A stretch of DNA of 33,084 bases from positions 1 through 33,084 of the forward strand of contig JACIYT010000021.1 in assembly GCA_014359765.1 (NCBI GenBank), in the 5' to 3' direction. Of the stretch, positions 14,501 through 24,088 are shown piece by piece (within the stretch, counting starts at the first letter, position 1; every line of letters starts with the position of its first letter). Origin of the DNA: Roseovarius sp. Lineage in GTDB: Bacteria > Pseudomonadota > Alphaproteobacteria > Rhodobacterales > Rhodobacteraceae. The notes beneath the pieces were generated by a model. It saw only the letters and a list, made by a program, of their open reading frames with translations. It had not been told where the DNA came from and made no database searches. The translations under genes and the position numbers were made by a program.

Positions 14501-15160
14501 ATGCTGGAATTCGAAAATGTCAGCAAGTCCTTCTGGACGGGCAGCCAGCACAAGGTGATCCTCGAAAATGTCTCGTTTCGGGTGGAGCTTGGGCGCAGCC
14601 TCGGGATTCTCGCGCCCAACGGCACCGGCAAGACCACGCTCATCAACATGATGGCCGGGCTGGAAAAGCCCGACGAGGGCGTGATCCGGCGCAGCTGCCG
14701 GATTTCCTTTCCGCTGGGGTTCATGGGCGGCGTGGTCTCGCGGCTCTCGGCGATGGAGAATGCGCGCTATATCGCGCGGCTCTACGGGCTCGATCCGGAT
14801 TACATCGAGGCCTATTGCCGCTGGCTCTGTGGTCTGGGCGAGTATTTCGATCAACCGCTCGGCACCTATTCCTCGGGGATGCGGGCGCGGTTCACCTTTG
14901 CCCTGATGCTGGCGCTCGATTTCGACATCTACCTCATCGACGAGGGGATGCCCGGCTCGACCGATGTGGAGTTCAACCGCAAGGCCGGCGAGATCCTGCG
15001 CGAGCGGCTGGAGACCACGACGATCGTGATCGTGTCGCACGATCCCCGGGTCCTGGAAAGATTTGCAAGTTCCGCGGCCGTATTAACCGCCGGGAAACTT
15101 TACATGTTCGATACTCTGGAAGAGGCAAAAGAGCTTTATGACTATGAAAACCAGGGTTAG
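14501..15160 (+). CDS. kpsT: capsule polysaccharide ABC exporter ATPase (KpsT/CtrD-like)
   Basis: Nucleotide-binding subunit, 219 residues, of an ABC-2 type polysaccharide exporter at the inner membrane. The Walker A motif is APNGTGKTT (44-52). The signature region reads YSSGMRARF and Walker B is FDIYLIDEGM, followed by the switch His in IVSHDP. SSGMRARF instead of the usual LSGGQ and the short length are typical of KpsT, CtrD and Wzt-like exporters. The ATG at 14501 gives the conserved start MLEFENVSKSF. The frame extends upstream to 14318, but that part has no family similarity. The next gene overlaps by 23 bases. The matching membrane permease (KpsM) is not in the window. Confidence 0.9.
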   Translation: MLEFENVSKSFWTGSQHKVILENVSFRVELGRSLGILAPNGTGKTTLINMMAGLEKPDEGVIRRSCRISFPLGFMGGVVSRLSAMENARYIARLYGLDPDYIEAYCRWLCGLGEYFDQPLGTYSSGMRARFTFALMLALDFDIYLIDEGMPGSTDVEFNRKAGEILRERLETTTIVIVSHDPRVLERFASSAAVLTAGKLYMFDTLEEAKELYDYENQG

Positions 15161-16730
15161 CAGGTTCCGGATCAGGCCCGGCGCGCATTCCGGCGGCGCC
15201 GCGGCAGAGGCACAGGCAGAGCCAGAGGCACAGGCACGGGCGCCGCAGCCCGATCAGGCGCCCCCCGGCGAGGCGCAGGGCGCGGCCCCCGGCACAGACC
15301 CCGCCGCAATCCGGGAAGAGACCCTCACGGGGCGCGAATTGCGCATGGCGCGCCGGCTCGCGCAGAAGCACGGGCTTTCGCCCGGTTCCGATCTCGAGGC
15401 GGTGCGGATGCTGCGCGAACGCGGGATCGATCCGTTTCAGCGTTCGGGGATGTTCGGGCTCGTGTCGGGAGAGGCGCGCGCGGCAGGGGCACAGGAGGAC
15501 ATGCCCGGCGTCCAGCTCCCGCAGACGGTGGCCCCGCCGCGCGACAACCTGCCCGCGCGCGACATCAGCCCCGCCCAACGGCGCGCCGCCGAAATCATCG
15601 CCATTCAGCGCGACATCGCGCGCCGCCGCCGCCGCAAGCTGGCGCTGCTCATGGCGCGGCTGCTGGCCTTTGTCTTCCTGCCCACCTTCCTCGCGGGCTA
15701 TTACTTCAGCGCCGTGGCGACGCCCATGTATGCCTCCAACTCGGCCTTCCTGATCCTGTCGGCCGATGGCGGGATCGGGGGCGGGCGTGGCGGGCTTGGC
15801 GGGCTCATTCCCAGCCAGTTCGCCACCGGGCAGGACGCGATCGCCACGCAGGAATATCTCGAATCCAAGGACGCGATGCTGCGCCTCGACGAGGAGCAGG
15901 GCTTTCGCGCGCATTTCTCCGACCCGGCGATCGACCCGATCCAGCGGCTCGATCCCGATGCCAGCAACGAGGCGGCCTACAAGCTCTATCGCCGCCATGT
16001 GAAGATCGGCTATGATCCGACCGAAGGCGTCATGCGCATGGAGGTGCTCGCCGCCGATCCCGAGACCAGCCTGCGCTTCAACCAGCAACTGATCGCCTAT
16101 GCCGAAGAACGGGTGGACGAGCTGAGCCGCGACAAGCGCAACGACGCGGTCAAGGTCGCCGCCGAGAGCCTCGCAGAGGCCAAGGCCGAGCGGCGCGCCG
16201 CCCAGCAGCGCCTCGTCGCCTTGCAGGAAGACACGATCCTCGACCCCGAGGGCGAGATCGCAAGCATCCGCAGCCTGATCGGCTCGGTCGAGATGCAGTT
16301 GCAGGAAAAGGAGCTGGCGCTCAGCATCCAGATGAACAACACCCGCCCCAATGCCGCCCGTGTGACGGCGCTGCAATCGGAGATCGCGGTGCTGCGGGCA
16401 GAGCTCGAGCGGCAGAAGCGGCGCCTCACCGAGGCCACCGAGGGCGACAGCTCGCTCGCGTCCAAGACGGCGGCGATCCAGATGGCGCAGGCCGACCTCG
16501 CCACCGCCGACATGGTGCTGCAATCGGCGCTCGAGGCGATGCGCATGTCCGAGACCGAGGCCAACAAGCAGGTGCGCTACCTGACCGTGAGCGCGCGCCC
16601 GATCAAGCCGCAGGAGGCGAGCTATCCCAAGGTGTTCGAGAATACCGTTCTGGCCTTCCTGATCTTTTCTGGTATTTACCTGATGGTGTCGCTGACCGCC
16701 TCCATCCTCAGAGAACAGGTGACCTCTTGA
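15138..16730 (+). CDS. kpsE: capsule polysaccharide export inner-membrane protein (KpsE/CtrB-like, PCP family)
   Basis: Polysaccharide co-polymerase-type protein of 530 residues that would link the ABC exporter to an outer-membrane channel. Residues 1-165 are a long cytoplasmic extension: a low-complexity Ala/Pro/Gln/Glu part (20-55), then a charged helical segment (LTGRELRMARRLAQKHGL, 63-80). Transmembrane segment 1 is about 168-190. A long periplasmic domain with coiled coil (about 325-480) precedes a second membrane segment (about 501-523), preceded by the family-typical Pro motif ARPIKPQEASYP. KpsE and CtrB are usually near 380-400 residues and lack so long an N-terminal extension. It overlaps kpsT by 23 bases and leads into kdsA, so translation is probably coupled. 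Confidence 0.88.
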   Translation: MTMKTRVSRFRIRPGAHSGGAAAEAQAEPEAQARAPQPDQAPPGEAQGAAPGTDPAAIREETLTGRELRMARRLAQKHGLSPGSDLEAVRMLRERGIDPFQRSGMFGLVSGEARAAGAQEDMPGVQLPQTVAPPRDNLPARDISPAQRRAAEIIAIQRDIARRRRRKLALLMARLLAFVFLPTFLAGYYFSAVATPMYASNSAFLILSADGGIGGGRGGLGGLIPSQFATGQDAIATQEYLESKDAMLRLDEEQGFRAHFSDPAIDPIQRLDPDASNEAAYKLYRRHVKIGYDPTEGVMRMEVLAADPETSLRFNQQLIAYAEERVDELSRDKRNDAVKVAAESLAEAKAERRAAQQRLVALQEDTILDPEGEIASIRSLIGSVEMQLQEKELALSIQMNNTRPNAARVTALQSEIAVLRAELERQKRRLTEATEGDSSLASKTAAIQMAQADLATADMVLQSALEAMRMSETEANKQVRYLTVSARPIKPQEASYPKVFENTVLAFLIFSGIYLMVSLTASILREQVTS

Positions 16731-16732
16731 CC

Positions 16733-17566
16733 ATGCACGAGATCGACATTTCGGGCACGCGCGTGGGCAACGCGCGGCCGCTGACCTTCATCGCCGGGCC
16801 GTGCCAGCTCGAATCGGCCGACCACGCGCAGATGATCGCGGGCACGTTGCAGGAGGCCTGCGCCGCCCATGGCGCGGGGCTGATCTTCAAGGGCTCCTTC
16901 GACAAGGCCAATCGCACCTCGCTTTCGGGCAAGCGGGGCCTCGGGCTCGACGAGGGGCTCAAGGTGCTGCAATCGGTGAGGGAGACGCTCGGCCTGGCCG
17001 TTCTGACCGATGTCCACCTGCCCGATCAATGCGCGCCGGTGGCCGAGGTCGCCGACGTGTTGCAGATCCCGGCCTTTCTCTGCCGGCAGACCGACCTGCT
17101 GATCGCGGCGGGCGAGACGGGGGCCGCGATCAACGTCAAGAAGGGTCAGTTCCTTGCGCCCTGGGACATGCCCAATGTCATCGCCAAGATCGAGAGCACC
17201 GGCAATCGCCGCATCCTGCTGACCGAGCGCGGCACGTCGTTTGGCTACAACACGCTGGTGGCGGACATGCGCGCGCTGCCGCAGATGGCGGCCACGGGCT
17301 ATCCGGTGGTGATGGACGCCACCCATTCGGTGCAGCAGCCCGGCGGCAGGGGCGGCAGCAGCGGCGGGCAGCGCGAATTCGCCCCCGTCATGGCGCGCGC
17401 GGCGGTGGCGCTCGGGGTGGCCGCGGTCTTCATCGAGACGCATGAGGATCCCGATAATGCCCCCTCGGACGGGCCGAACATGATCCCGCTGGCGCAAATG
17501 CCCGCGCTCATCGCGTCGCTGATGGCGTTCGACCGCCTGGCCAAGGCCGATCCGATCACCCTCTGA
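16733..17566 (+). CDS. kdsA: 3-deoxy-8-phosphooctulonate synthase (KDO-8-P synthase)
   Basis: Condenses phosphoenolpyruvate and arabinose-5-phosphate to KDO-8-phosphate, precursor of KDO in lipopolysaccharide and in capsule linkers. The 277-residue protein shows the whole family set: FIAGPCQLES, FKGSFDKANRTS, LTDVHLPDQ, CRQTDLLIAAG, NVKKGQFLAPWDM, TERGTSFGYNTLV, MDATHSVQQPGG and the FIETHEDPDNAPSDGPNM end. The ATG at 16733 lies 2 bases past the kpsE stop; an overlapping TTG at 16727 is also possible. Its place behind two capsule export genes suggests KDO supply for the capsule as well as lipopolysaccharide. Confidence 0.96.
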   Translation: MHEIDISGTRVGNARPLTFIAGPCQLESADHAQMIAGTLQEACAAHGAGLIFKGSFDKANRTSLSGKRGLGLDEGLKVLQSVRETLGLAVLTDVHLPDQCAPVAEVADVLQIPAFLCRQTDLLIAAGETGAAINVKKGQFLAPWDMPNVIAKIESTGNRRILLTERGTSFGYNTLVADMRALPQMAATGYPVVMDATHSVQQPGGRGGSSGGQREFAPVMARAAVALGVAAVFIETHEDPDNAPSDGPNMIPLAQMPALIASLMAFDRLAKADPITL

Positions 17567-17587
17567 CCGACGCGGGAGGCGCATTCC

Positions 17588-19084
17588 ATGATCCGACCCT
17601 TGCCGACCGTCACCCCCAACACCTGGGAATTCCTGCGCGATCCGATGATCGCGCCGACGGGATTTCGGGAATACGATGCGCGCTGGAAATATCCCGACGC
17701 GATCAACCTCCCCGGCATCACGGCGCTCGGGCTGGGCCTCGGGACGCAGATCCATGCGCGGGGGCTGCGCCCCGAGATCGTGGTGGGCAACGATTACCGC
17801 GATTATTCGCTGAGCATAAAGAACGCGCTTATCCTCGGGCTGATGCAGGCGGGCATCCATGTCAAGGATATCGGCCCCGCGCTCTCGCCCATGGCCTATT
17901 TCGCGCAGTTTCACCTCGATGTGCCCGCCGTGGCCATGGTCACCGCCTCGCACAACCCCAATGGCTGGACCGGGGTCAAGATGGGGTTTGACCGGCCCCT
18001 GACGCACGGCCCCGACGAGATGGCCGAGCTGAAGGCGATCGTGCTGGAGGGGCGTGGGCAGGCGCGCGCGGGCGGGGCCTATGAGTTCGTGCCCGGCCTG
18101 CGCGAGGCCTATCTCGATGATCTCGTGGGCGATTTTCGCATGACGCGCAGGCTGCGCGTGGTCTGCGCCACCGGCAACGGCACGGCGGGGGCCTTTGCGC
18201 CCGAGCTCTTCGATCGGCTGGGCGTGGAGGTGATCCCCTCGCATAACCGGCTCGATTACACATTCCCGCATTACAACCCGAACCCCGAAGCCATGGAAAT
18301 GCTGCATGACATGGCCGAGACCGTGCGCGCCACGGGGGCGGATTTCGCGCTTGGCTTCGATGGCGACGGCGACCGTTGCGGCGTGGTCGATGACGAGGGC
18401 GAGGAGATCTTCGCCGACAAGGTGGGCGTCATCATGGCGCGGGACCTGTCGAAGATCTACCCCGGCGCGACCTTCGTGGCCGATGTGAAATCGACCGGGC
18501 TTTTCGCCTCGGACCCCGAATTGCAGAAAAACGGCGTCAGGGCCGATTACTGGAAGACCGGGCACAGCCACATGAAACGGCGCGTCAAGGAGCTGGGCGC
18601 GCTGGCGGGGTTCGAGAAATCGGGCCACTACTTTCTCGCCGAGCCGGTCGGGCGCGGCTATGATTGCGGGATGCGCGTGGCGGTCGAGATCTGCAAGCTG
18701 ATGGACCGCAACCCGGACATGTCCATGTCCGACCTGCGCCGCGCCCTGCCGCGGACCTGGGGCACGCCCACCATGTCGCCCCATTGCCCCGATACCGAGA
18801 AATACCAGGTGCTGGAGCGGATCGTGGCGCGGCTGGTGGCCAGGCACGAAGCGGGCGAGACCCTCGCAGGCCGCCCCATCAAGGAGGTGGTGACGGTGAA
18901 CGGCGCGCGCGTCATCCTCGACAACGGGTCCTGGGGGCTGGTGCGGGCCTCAAGCAATACGCCCAATCTGGTGGTGGTCTGCGAGAGCAGCGCCAGCGAG
19001 GCCGAGATGCGCGCGATCTTCGCCGATCTCGACGCGGTGATCCGCACCGAGCCCGCCGTGGGAGATTACGACCAGACGATCTGA
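17588..19084 (+). CDS. phosphomannomutase/phosphoglucomutase
   Basis: Interconverts hexose 1- and 6-phosphates for nucleotide sugar synthesis. The 498-residue alpha-D-phosphohexomutase has the catalytic phosphoserine loop TASHNPNGWTG, the metal-binding loop DGDGDR, the sugar-specificity loop GFEKSGHYF and the phosphate-binding RASSNTPNL near the C-terminus. This domain set and length match the bacterial AlgC/ManB-like group. It follows kdsA by 21 bases with GGGAGG as ribosome binding site, closing the polysaccharide operon. Mannose versus glucose preference is not readable from sequence. It converges on folC with only 15 bases between. Confidence 0.94.
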   Translation: MIRPLPTVTPNTWEFLRDPMIAPTGFREYDARWKYPDAINLPGITALGLGLGTQIHARGLRPEIVVGNDYRDYSLSIKNALILGLMQAGIHVKDIGPALSPMAYFAQFHLDVPAVAMVTASHNPNGWTGVKMGFDRPLTHGPDEMAELKAIVLEGRGQARAGGAYEFVPGLREAYLDDLVGDFRMTRRLRVVCATGNGTAGAFAPELFDRLGVEVIPSHNRLDYTFPHYNPNPEAMEMLHDMAETVRATGADFALGFDGDGDRCGVVDDEGEEIFADKVGVIMARDLSKIYPGATFVADVKSTGLFASDPELQKNGVRADYWKTGHSHMKRRVKELGALAGFEKSGHYFLAEPVGRGYDCGMRVAVEICKLMDRNPDMSMSDLRRALPRTWGTPTMSPHCPDTEKYQVLERIVARLVARHEAGETLAGRPIKEVVTVNGARVILDNGSWGLVRASSNTPNLVVVCESSASEAEMRAIFADLDAVIRTEPAVGDYDQTI

Positions 19085-19099
19085 GGCAGGTGCCGCCTG

Positions 19100-20374
19100 T
19101 CAACCGTTCTCGCGCAGAATGCCGCCCGCGAGATAGAGCGAGCCGCAGATCAGGATGCGCGCGCGCGGGGCCTGCGCCGCAATCTGCCGCACGGCGGCAA
19201 GCGCGGTTTCGGCGGTCTGCGCTGTGAGCCCCACGGCACGGGCGGCACGGGCCGTTGCCTCGGCGGGCAGCGTCGCGGCCTCGCCGGGGATGGAGACGGC
19301 AGTGAGGCTCTGCGCCTGTGCCGCGAGCGGGGTGAGATAGCCCGCGATATCCTTGGTGTTGAGCATCCCGCAGATGAGATGGGTGTGCCGGGGCGGGAGG
19401 GTGCCCAGATGCTGCGCCAGCGCCAGACCGGCGGCGGGGTTGTGGCCACCGTCGAGCCAGATCTCGGCCTGCGGCGCGGCCTCGGGGATGGGGCCCTCGC
19501 GCAGGCGCTGCATCCGCGCGGGCCAGTGGGCGCGCGTCACCGCGCCCTCGAAGGCCGGCTCGCCGCGCCCGAGCGCGCGCAGCGCGGCGAGCGCGGCCCC
19601 GGCATTGTCGATCTGATGGGCGCCGGGCAGGTTGGGCAGCGGCAGGTCGCGAAGCCCCGAGTCGTCCTGGTAGATGAGGCGCCCGCGTTCCTCCCAGGCG
19701 TGCCAGTGCTGGCCATGGGCCAGAAGCGGCGCGCCGAGGCGGGCGGCCTGAGCCTCGATCACCTCCATCGCCGCCTCCTGTTGCGGGCCGGTGACGCAGG
19801 GCACGCCGCGCTTCATGATCCCGGCCTTCTCGCCCGCGATCTTCGCCAGCGTATCGCCGAGATAGCCCTCGTGATCCATCGACACCGGCGTGATCACGGT
19901 GAGCGCGGGGCGCGCGATCACGTTGGTCGCGTCGAGCCGCCCGCCAAGCCCGACCTCGAGCAGGGTATGATCGGCGGGCATGCGCGCCATGGCGAGAAGC
20001 GCGGCGCAGGTGGTGATCTCGAAATAGGTGATCGGCGCGCCGTCATTGGCGGCATAGCATTCGTCGAGCAGCGCGGTCAGGTGATCCTCGGCGATCAGCT
20101 CCCCGGCAAGCCGGATCCGCTCGTGGAACCGCGCGAGATGCGGCGAGGTATAGGCGTGGACCCGCGCGCCCTCGGCCTCGAGCCCGGCGCGGATCATGGC
20201 CAGCGTCGAGCCCTTGCCATTGGTGCCCGCGATATGGACGACGGGCGGCAGCGCCTCCTGCGGATTGCCGAGCGCGGCCAGAAGCCGCCAGACGCGATCG
20301 AGCGTGAGGTCGATGATCCTGGGGTGCAGCGCCATCATCCGGGCGAGGATGGCGTCCGATCCGGCCAGGCTCAT
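19100..20374 (-). CDS. folC: bifunctional folylpolyglutamate synthase/dihydrofolate synthase
   Basis: ATP-dependent ligase that adds glutamate to dihydropteroate and to folates. The 424-residue protein has the Mur-ligase fold: P-loop GTNGKGS (50-56) after HIA, the TSPHL motif, a LLEVGLGGRLDATN loop, TPVSMDHEGYLG and the C-terminal DGGHNP. Its start overlaps the accD stop by four bases (ATGA type), so the two are co-translated, a common accD-folC arrangement. Length is normal. Confidence 0.95.
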   Translation of the reverse strand: MSLAGSDAILARMMALHPRIIDLTLDRVWRLLAALGNPQEALPPVVHIAGTNGKGSTLAMIRAGLEAEGARVHAYTSPHLARFHERIRLAGELIAEDHLTALLDECYAANDGAPITYFEITTCAALLAMARMPADHTLLEVGLGGRLDATNVIARPALTVITPVSMDHEGYLGDTLAKIAGEKAGIMKRGVPCVTGPQQEAAMEVIEAQAARLGAPLLAHGQHWHAWEERGRLIYQDDSGLRDLPLPNLPGAHQIDNAGAALAALRALGRGEPAFEGAVTRAHWPARMQRLREGPIPEAAPQAEIWLDGGHNPAAGLALAQHLGTLPPRHTHLICGMLNTKDIAGYLTPLAAQAQSLTAVSIPGEAATLPAEATARAARAVGLTAQTAETALAAVRQIAAQAPRARILICGSLYLAGGILRENG

Positions 20375-21282
20375 TCGGCGGTCTTGCCGCTGGGCTCGGG
20401 GGCGGGCGCGGGCAGGTCGCCCTTGATCGCGGGGGGCAGGCCCATCAGCATCCGGGTGATGGTGATGAGTTCCTCACGCAGCGCGCCGCGTGGTGTCACC
20501 CGGTCGAGCATCCCGTGTTCGAGCAGGTATTCGGCGCGCTGGAACCCCTCGGGGAGTTTCTCGCGGATCGTCTGTTCGATCACGCGCGGGCCCGCGAAGC
20601 AGATGAGCGCGCCCGGCTCGGAGATCTGCACATCGCCCAGCATGGCATAGGAGGCGGTGACGCCGCCAGTGGTGGGATGGGTCAGCACGACGATATAGGG
20701 CAGCCCCGCCTCGCGCAGCATCTGCACCGCCACCGTGGTGCGCGGCATCTGCATGAGCGACAGGATCCCCTCCTGCATCCGCGCGCCCCCGGCGGCGGAA
20801 AAGAGGATCAGCGGGCGCTTGTGCCGCACGGCCGTTTCGGCGGCGGCGATGATCGCGTTGCCGACATACATGCCCATGGACCCGGCCATGAAGCTGAAAT
20901 CCTGCGCGGCTGCGACGATGGGCGTGCGCCCCATCTCGCCCGTGGCCACCAGCATCGCCTCCTTCTCGCCGGTCTCCTTCTGCGCGGCGCGCAGGCGGTC
21001 GGGATATTTCTTCTGGTCGCGGAAATGCAGCGGATCGGCGGCGGGCAGCGGCACCTCGATTTCCGAGAACACGCCACCATCGAAGAGCGCCGCAAAGCGC
21101 GCGCGCGGCGTGATCGCCATGTGATGCCCGCACTGGGTGCAGACGTTGAGATTGTCCTTCAGCTCGCGGTGAAACAGCATCGTGCCGCACGCGTCGCATT
21201 TGGACCACAGGTTTTCCGGGATCTCGCGCCGCGAGAACAGCGAATTGATGCGCGGGCGCACGTAGTTGGTGATCCAGTTCAT
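20371..21282 (-). CDS. accD: acetyl-CoA carboxylase carboxyltransferase subunit beta
   Basis: Transfers CO2 from biotin to acetyl-CoA, together with AccA, to make malonyl-CoA for fatty acid synthesis. The 303-residue protein starts MNWITNYVRP and carries the four-cysteine zinc ribbon Cys29-x2-Cys32 and Cys48-x2-Cys51. The carboxyltransferase core follows (FSAAGGARMQEG and LTHPTTGGVTASYAMLGD). I chose the ATG at 21282 because it matches the family N-terminus; the frame opens at an earlier ATG (21318) without similarity. The C-terminal tail is a little extended (PAIKGDLPAPAPEPS). Confidence 0.96.
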   Translation of the reverse strand: MNWITNYVRPRINSLFSRREIPENLWSKCDACGTMLFHRELKDNLNVCTQCGHHMAITPRARFAALFDGGVFSEIEVPLPAADPLHFRDQKKYPDRLRAAQKETGEKEAMLVATGEMGRTPIVAAAQDFSFMAGSMGMYVGNAIIAAAETAVRHKRPLILFSAAGGARMQEGILSLMQMPRTTVAVQMLREAGLPYIVVLTHPTTGGVTASYAMLGDVQISEPGALICFAGPRVIEQTIREKLPEGFQRAEYLLEHGMLDRVTPRGALREELITITRMLMGLPPAIKGDLPAPAPEPSGKTAE

Positions 21283-21344
21283 CGTGGGCCGGTCCCTGTC
21301 GCTTGGTCTGGGGTTCACTTAAGCGGGGCGGGCGCGAATTGCAA

Positions 21345-22232
21345 TCAGCCGCGCAGGGCCAGCCGGATCGCCAGCCAGCCGCAGAGCAGGATCAGCAGAT
21401 CGGCGGGCATCATCGCCATCGCCGCAGCGCTGTCGCGCAGCTCGAACGGATAGGCATAGAGCGCCAGCCCGTCGAATTGCCCCCTGGGCGCGGCGACGAG
21501 AATGGCCGCGAAATTGTTGAGCAGGTGCAGCGCCACCGCCGGCCCCAGCGTGCCGAAACGCGCGGTGAGATCGCCCGCCACGAGGCCGAAGAGCGTGGCC
21601 CATCCCGCCACCATCCAGGCCATGTCGCCATGCGCCGAAAGATCGAGGTGCAACAGCCCGAACCCGAGAGAGGGCAGCGCAAGCCAGACAAGCGGCGAGG
21701 CAAAGCGCGCGGCCAGCTGGCTCTGGAGGTAGCCGCGAAACAGGGCCTCCTCGGCGAGGACCTGGATGAACAGCGCACCGACCGCCAGCGGCAGGAGGCG
21801 CAGCCAGGTGCCGGTGGCGAGGTTCCTTTCGGGGGTCTGGGCCTCGGGCAGCGGCACGAGCAGCATCACCCCGTAGAGCAGCGCCACCGCGACCAGCGCG
21901 CGCCGGAACTGGAAGACGGCGCGCGGCAACGGCCCGATGAGGCCCCACAGCCCCCGCCCATGCACCACCCGCAGGCTGAGGGCGAGCGCGGCGAGCAGCA
22001 GCGCAAAGGCGAGAAGGTTGACGATCACCCCGGCCGGCGTGGTCGCCTTCGCGATCCCCGCTGCCGCCTCGGCCCAGCGATCGGGGCCGAAGAGGCGCGG
22101 CAGGAGGGCGGAATAGCCGACGCTCAGCACGGTAAAGACCACGACGGTCAGGACGATCCCCGCCGCCAGCCGGCCGAGCGAGGCCGAGGCGCGGGCCGGG
22201 GCGACGAGGGTCTCGTGGGCGGCATATCGCAT
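21345..22232 (-). CDS. CPBP-family intramembrane metalloprotease
   Basis: Membrane protein of 295 residues with about eight hydrophobic segments and the CPBP (Abi, Rce1-like) signature: EEALFRG with Glu161-Glu162 and Arg166, a His in FGLLHLD and a second in ALHLLNN. These residues form the presumed catalytic site. Bacterial members include maturation and immunity proteins for peptide toxins, but most, as here, have no known substrate. The start at 22232 (MRYAAHETLVAP) is preferred to the ATG at 22268. It is divergent from ilvD over 98 bases. Confidence 0.88.
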   Translation of the reverse strand: MRYAAHETLVAPARASASLGRLAAGIVLTVVVFTVLSVGYSALLPRLFGPDRWAEAAAGIAKATTPAGVIVNLLAFALLLAALALSLRVVHGRGLWGLIGPLPRAVFQFRRALVAVALLYGVMLLVPLPEAQTPERNLATGTWLRLLPLAVGALFIQVLAEEALFRGYLQSQLAARFASPLVWLALPSLGFGLLHLDLSAHGDMAWMVAGWATLFGLVAGDLTARFGTLGPAVALHLLNNFAAILVAAPRGQFDGLALYAYPFELRDSAAAMAMMPADLLILLCGWLAIRLALRG

Positions 22233-22330
22233 GGGCGCGACGCTAACCGCCCCGGCGCGGGGCTGCAATCGGCTTGCTCCGCCCGCGCCGCTGTCCTAGA
22301 CCGATTCCAGCAAAATTCGGGAGGCCCCAG

Positions 22331-24088
22331 ATGACCAGGATCGACAAGTCCAGACTGCCCAGCCGATATGTGACCGAAGGCCCCGCGCGCGCGCCGCACC
22401 GGTCCTATTACTACGCCATGGGCATGACCGAGGAGGAGATCCACCAGCCACTCGTCGGCGTGGCCACCTGCTGGAACGAGGCTGCGCCCTGCAACATCGC
22501 GCTCAACCGGCAGGCGCAGGCGGTCAAGATGGGGGTCAAGCAGGCGCTCGGCACGCCGCGCGAATTCACCACCATCACCGTGACCGACGGCATCGCCATG
22601 GGCCATGAGGGGATGCGCGCCTCGCTCGCCTCGCGTGAGGCAATCGCGGATTCGGTGGAGCTGACGATGCGCGGTCATTGCTACGATGCGCTGGTGGGGC
22701 TTGCAGGTTGTGACAAGTCGCTGCCGGGAATGATGATGGCCATGGTGCGGCTCAACGTGCCCTCGGTCTTCATCTATGGCGGCTCGATCCTGCCGGGCCG
22801 CGCGCCGCAGGTCCCCGAGATCCCCGAGGATTTCCGCACCCGCGACCTGACCGTGCAGGACATGTTCGAGGCGGTGGGCTGGCACCAGAACGCGCAGCTC
22901 TCCGACAAGGCGCTCGACATGCTCGAACGCGTGGCCTGCCCCTCGGCCGGGGCCTGCGGCGGGCAGTTCACCGCCAACACCATGGCCTGTGTGAGCGAGG
23001 CGATCGGCCTCGCGCTGATGAATTCCAGCGGAATGCCCGCCCCCTATGAGAGCCGCGATCAATATGCCGAGGCCTCCGGCCGCGCGGTCATGGCCCTTCT
23101 GGAAAAGAACATCCGCGCCCGCGACGTGGTCACGCGCCAGAGCCTCGAGAACGCCGCGCGCGTGGTGGCCTGCACCGGCGGGTCCACCAATGCCGGGCTG
23201 CACCTGCCGGCGATTGCCCATGAGGCGGGGATCGACTTCGACCTCGACGATGTCTGCGAGATCTTCCGCGACACGCCCTATTTCGTCGATCTCAAGCCCG
23301 GCGGGCAGTTCGTGGCCAAGGATCTCTATGACGCGGGCGGCATCCCGGTGGTGATGAAGGAATTGCGCAAGGCCGGGCTCATCCACGAGGATTGCATGAC
23401 CGCCACGGGCCGCAGCATCGGCGAGGAGCTCGACCGGATCGAGCGCGAGGCCGATGGCCGGGTGATCCACCCCATCGCCACGCCGATCACGAAAACCGGC
23501 GGCGTGGTCGGGCTCAAGGGCAATCTCGCACCCGAAGGCGCGATCGTGAAGGTGGCGGGCATCGCGCCCGAGCATCAGGTCTTTACCGGGCCTGCCCGCG
23601 TCTTCGAATGCGAGGAGGACGCATTTGCCGCCGTCAAGGCGCGCGACTACAAGGAGGGCGAGGTCATCGTCATCCGCAACGAGGGCCCCGCCGGCGGGCC
23701 TGGGATGCGCGAGATGCTCGCCACCACCGCCGCGCTGTCGGGTCAGGGCATGGGCAAGAAGGTCGCGCTCATCACCGATGGGCGCTTTTCGGGGGCGACG
23801 CGCGGCTTCTGCGTGGGCCATGTCGGCCCGGAGGCGGCGCAGGGCGGGCCGATCGCGCTGTTGCAAACCGGCGACATGATCACCATCGACGCCATCGCGG
23901 GCACGCTTTCGGTCGATCTGAGCGACGCGGAACTCGCCGCGCGCCGGGCGGCGTGGTCCGGCCCGCGCGAGACGATCTATGCCTCGGGGGCGCTGTGGAA
24001 ATACGCGCAGCTCGTCGGCCCGACCTGCAAGGGCGCGGTCACCCATCCCGGCGCGCAGGCCGAGCGGCATGTCTACATGGACCTCTGA
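22331..24088 (+). CDS. ilvD: dihydroxy-acid dehydratase
   Basis: Dehydrates 2,3-dihydroxyisovalerate and 2,3-dihydroxy-3-methylvalerate in valine, isoleucine and leucine synthesis, using an iron-sulfur cluster and Mg. In the 585-residue protein the likely cluster cysteines are Cys54 (EAAPCN), Cys127 (AGCDKSLPG) and Cys209 ([14 protein letters not shown]). [19 protein letters not shown] and [11 protein letters not shown] are further family blocks. The ATG at 22331 follows GGGAGG; the frame extends further upstream without similarity. The following lipoprotein gene starts inside its last codons. Confidence 0.96.
   Translation: MTRIDKSRLPSRYVTEGPARAPHRSYYYAMGMTEEEIHQPLVGVATCWNEAAPCNIALNRQAQAVKMGVKQALGTPREFTTITVTDGIAMGHEGMRASLASREAIADSVELTMRGHCYDALVGLAGCDKSLPGMMMAMVRLNVPSVFIYGGSILPGRAPQVPEIPEDFRTRDLTVQDMFEAVGWHQNAQLSDKALDMLERVACPSAGACGGQFTANTMACVSEAIGLALMNSSGMPAPYESRDQYAEASGRAVMALLEKNIRARDVVTRQSLENAARVVACTGGSTNAGLHLPAIAHEAGIDFDLDDVCEIFRDTPYFVDLKPGGQFVAKDLYDAGGIPVVMKELRKAGLIHEDCMTATGRSIGEELDRIEREADGRVIHPIATPITKTGGVVGLKGNLAPEGAIVKVAGIAPEHQVFTGPARVFECEEDAFAAVKARDYKEGEVIVIRNEGPAGGPGMREMLATTAALSGQGMGKKVALITDGRFSGATRGFCVGHVGPEAAQGGPIALLQTGDMITIDAIAGTLSVDLSDAELAARRAAWSGPRETIYASGALWKYAQLVGPTCKGAVTHPGAQAERHVYMDL

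Noticed and set aside
21303..22334. Plus-strand frame opposite the CPBP protease
   Set aside because: The minus strand encodes the EExxxR and HxxxN motifs and membrane helices; the plus product is Arg/Gln/Glu-rich without motif.
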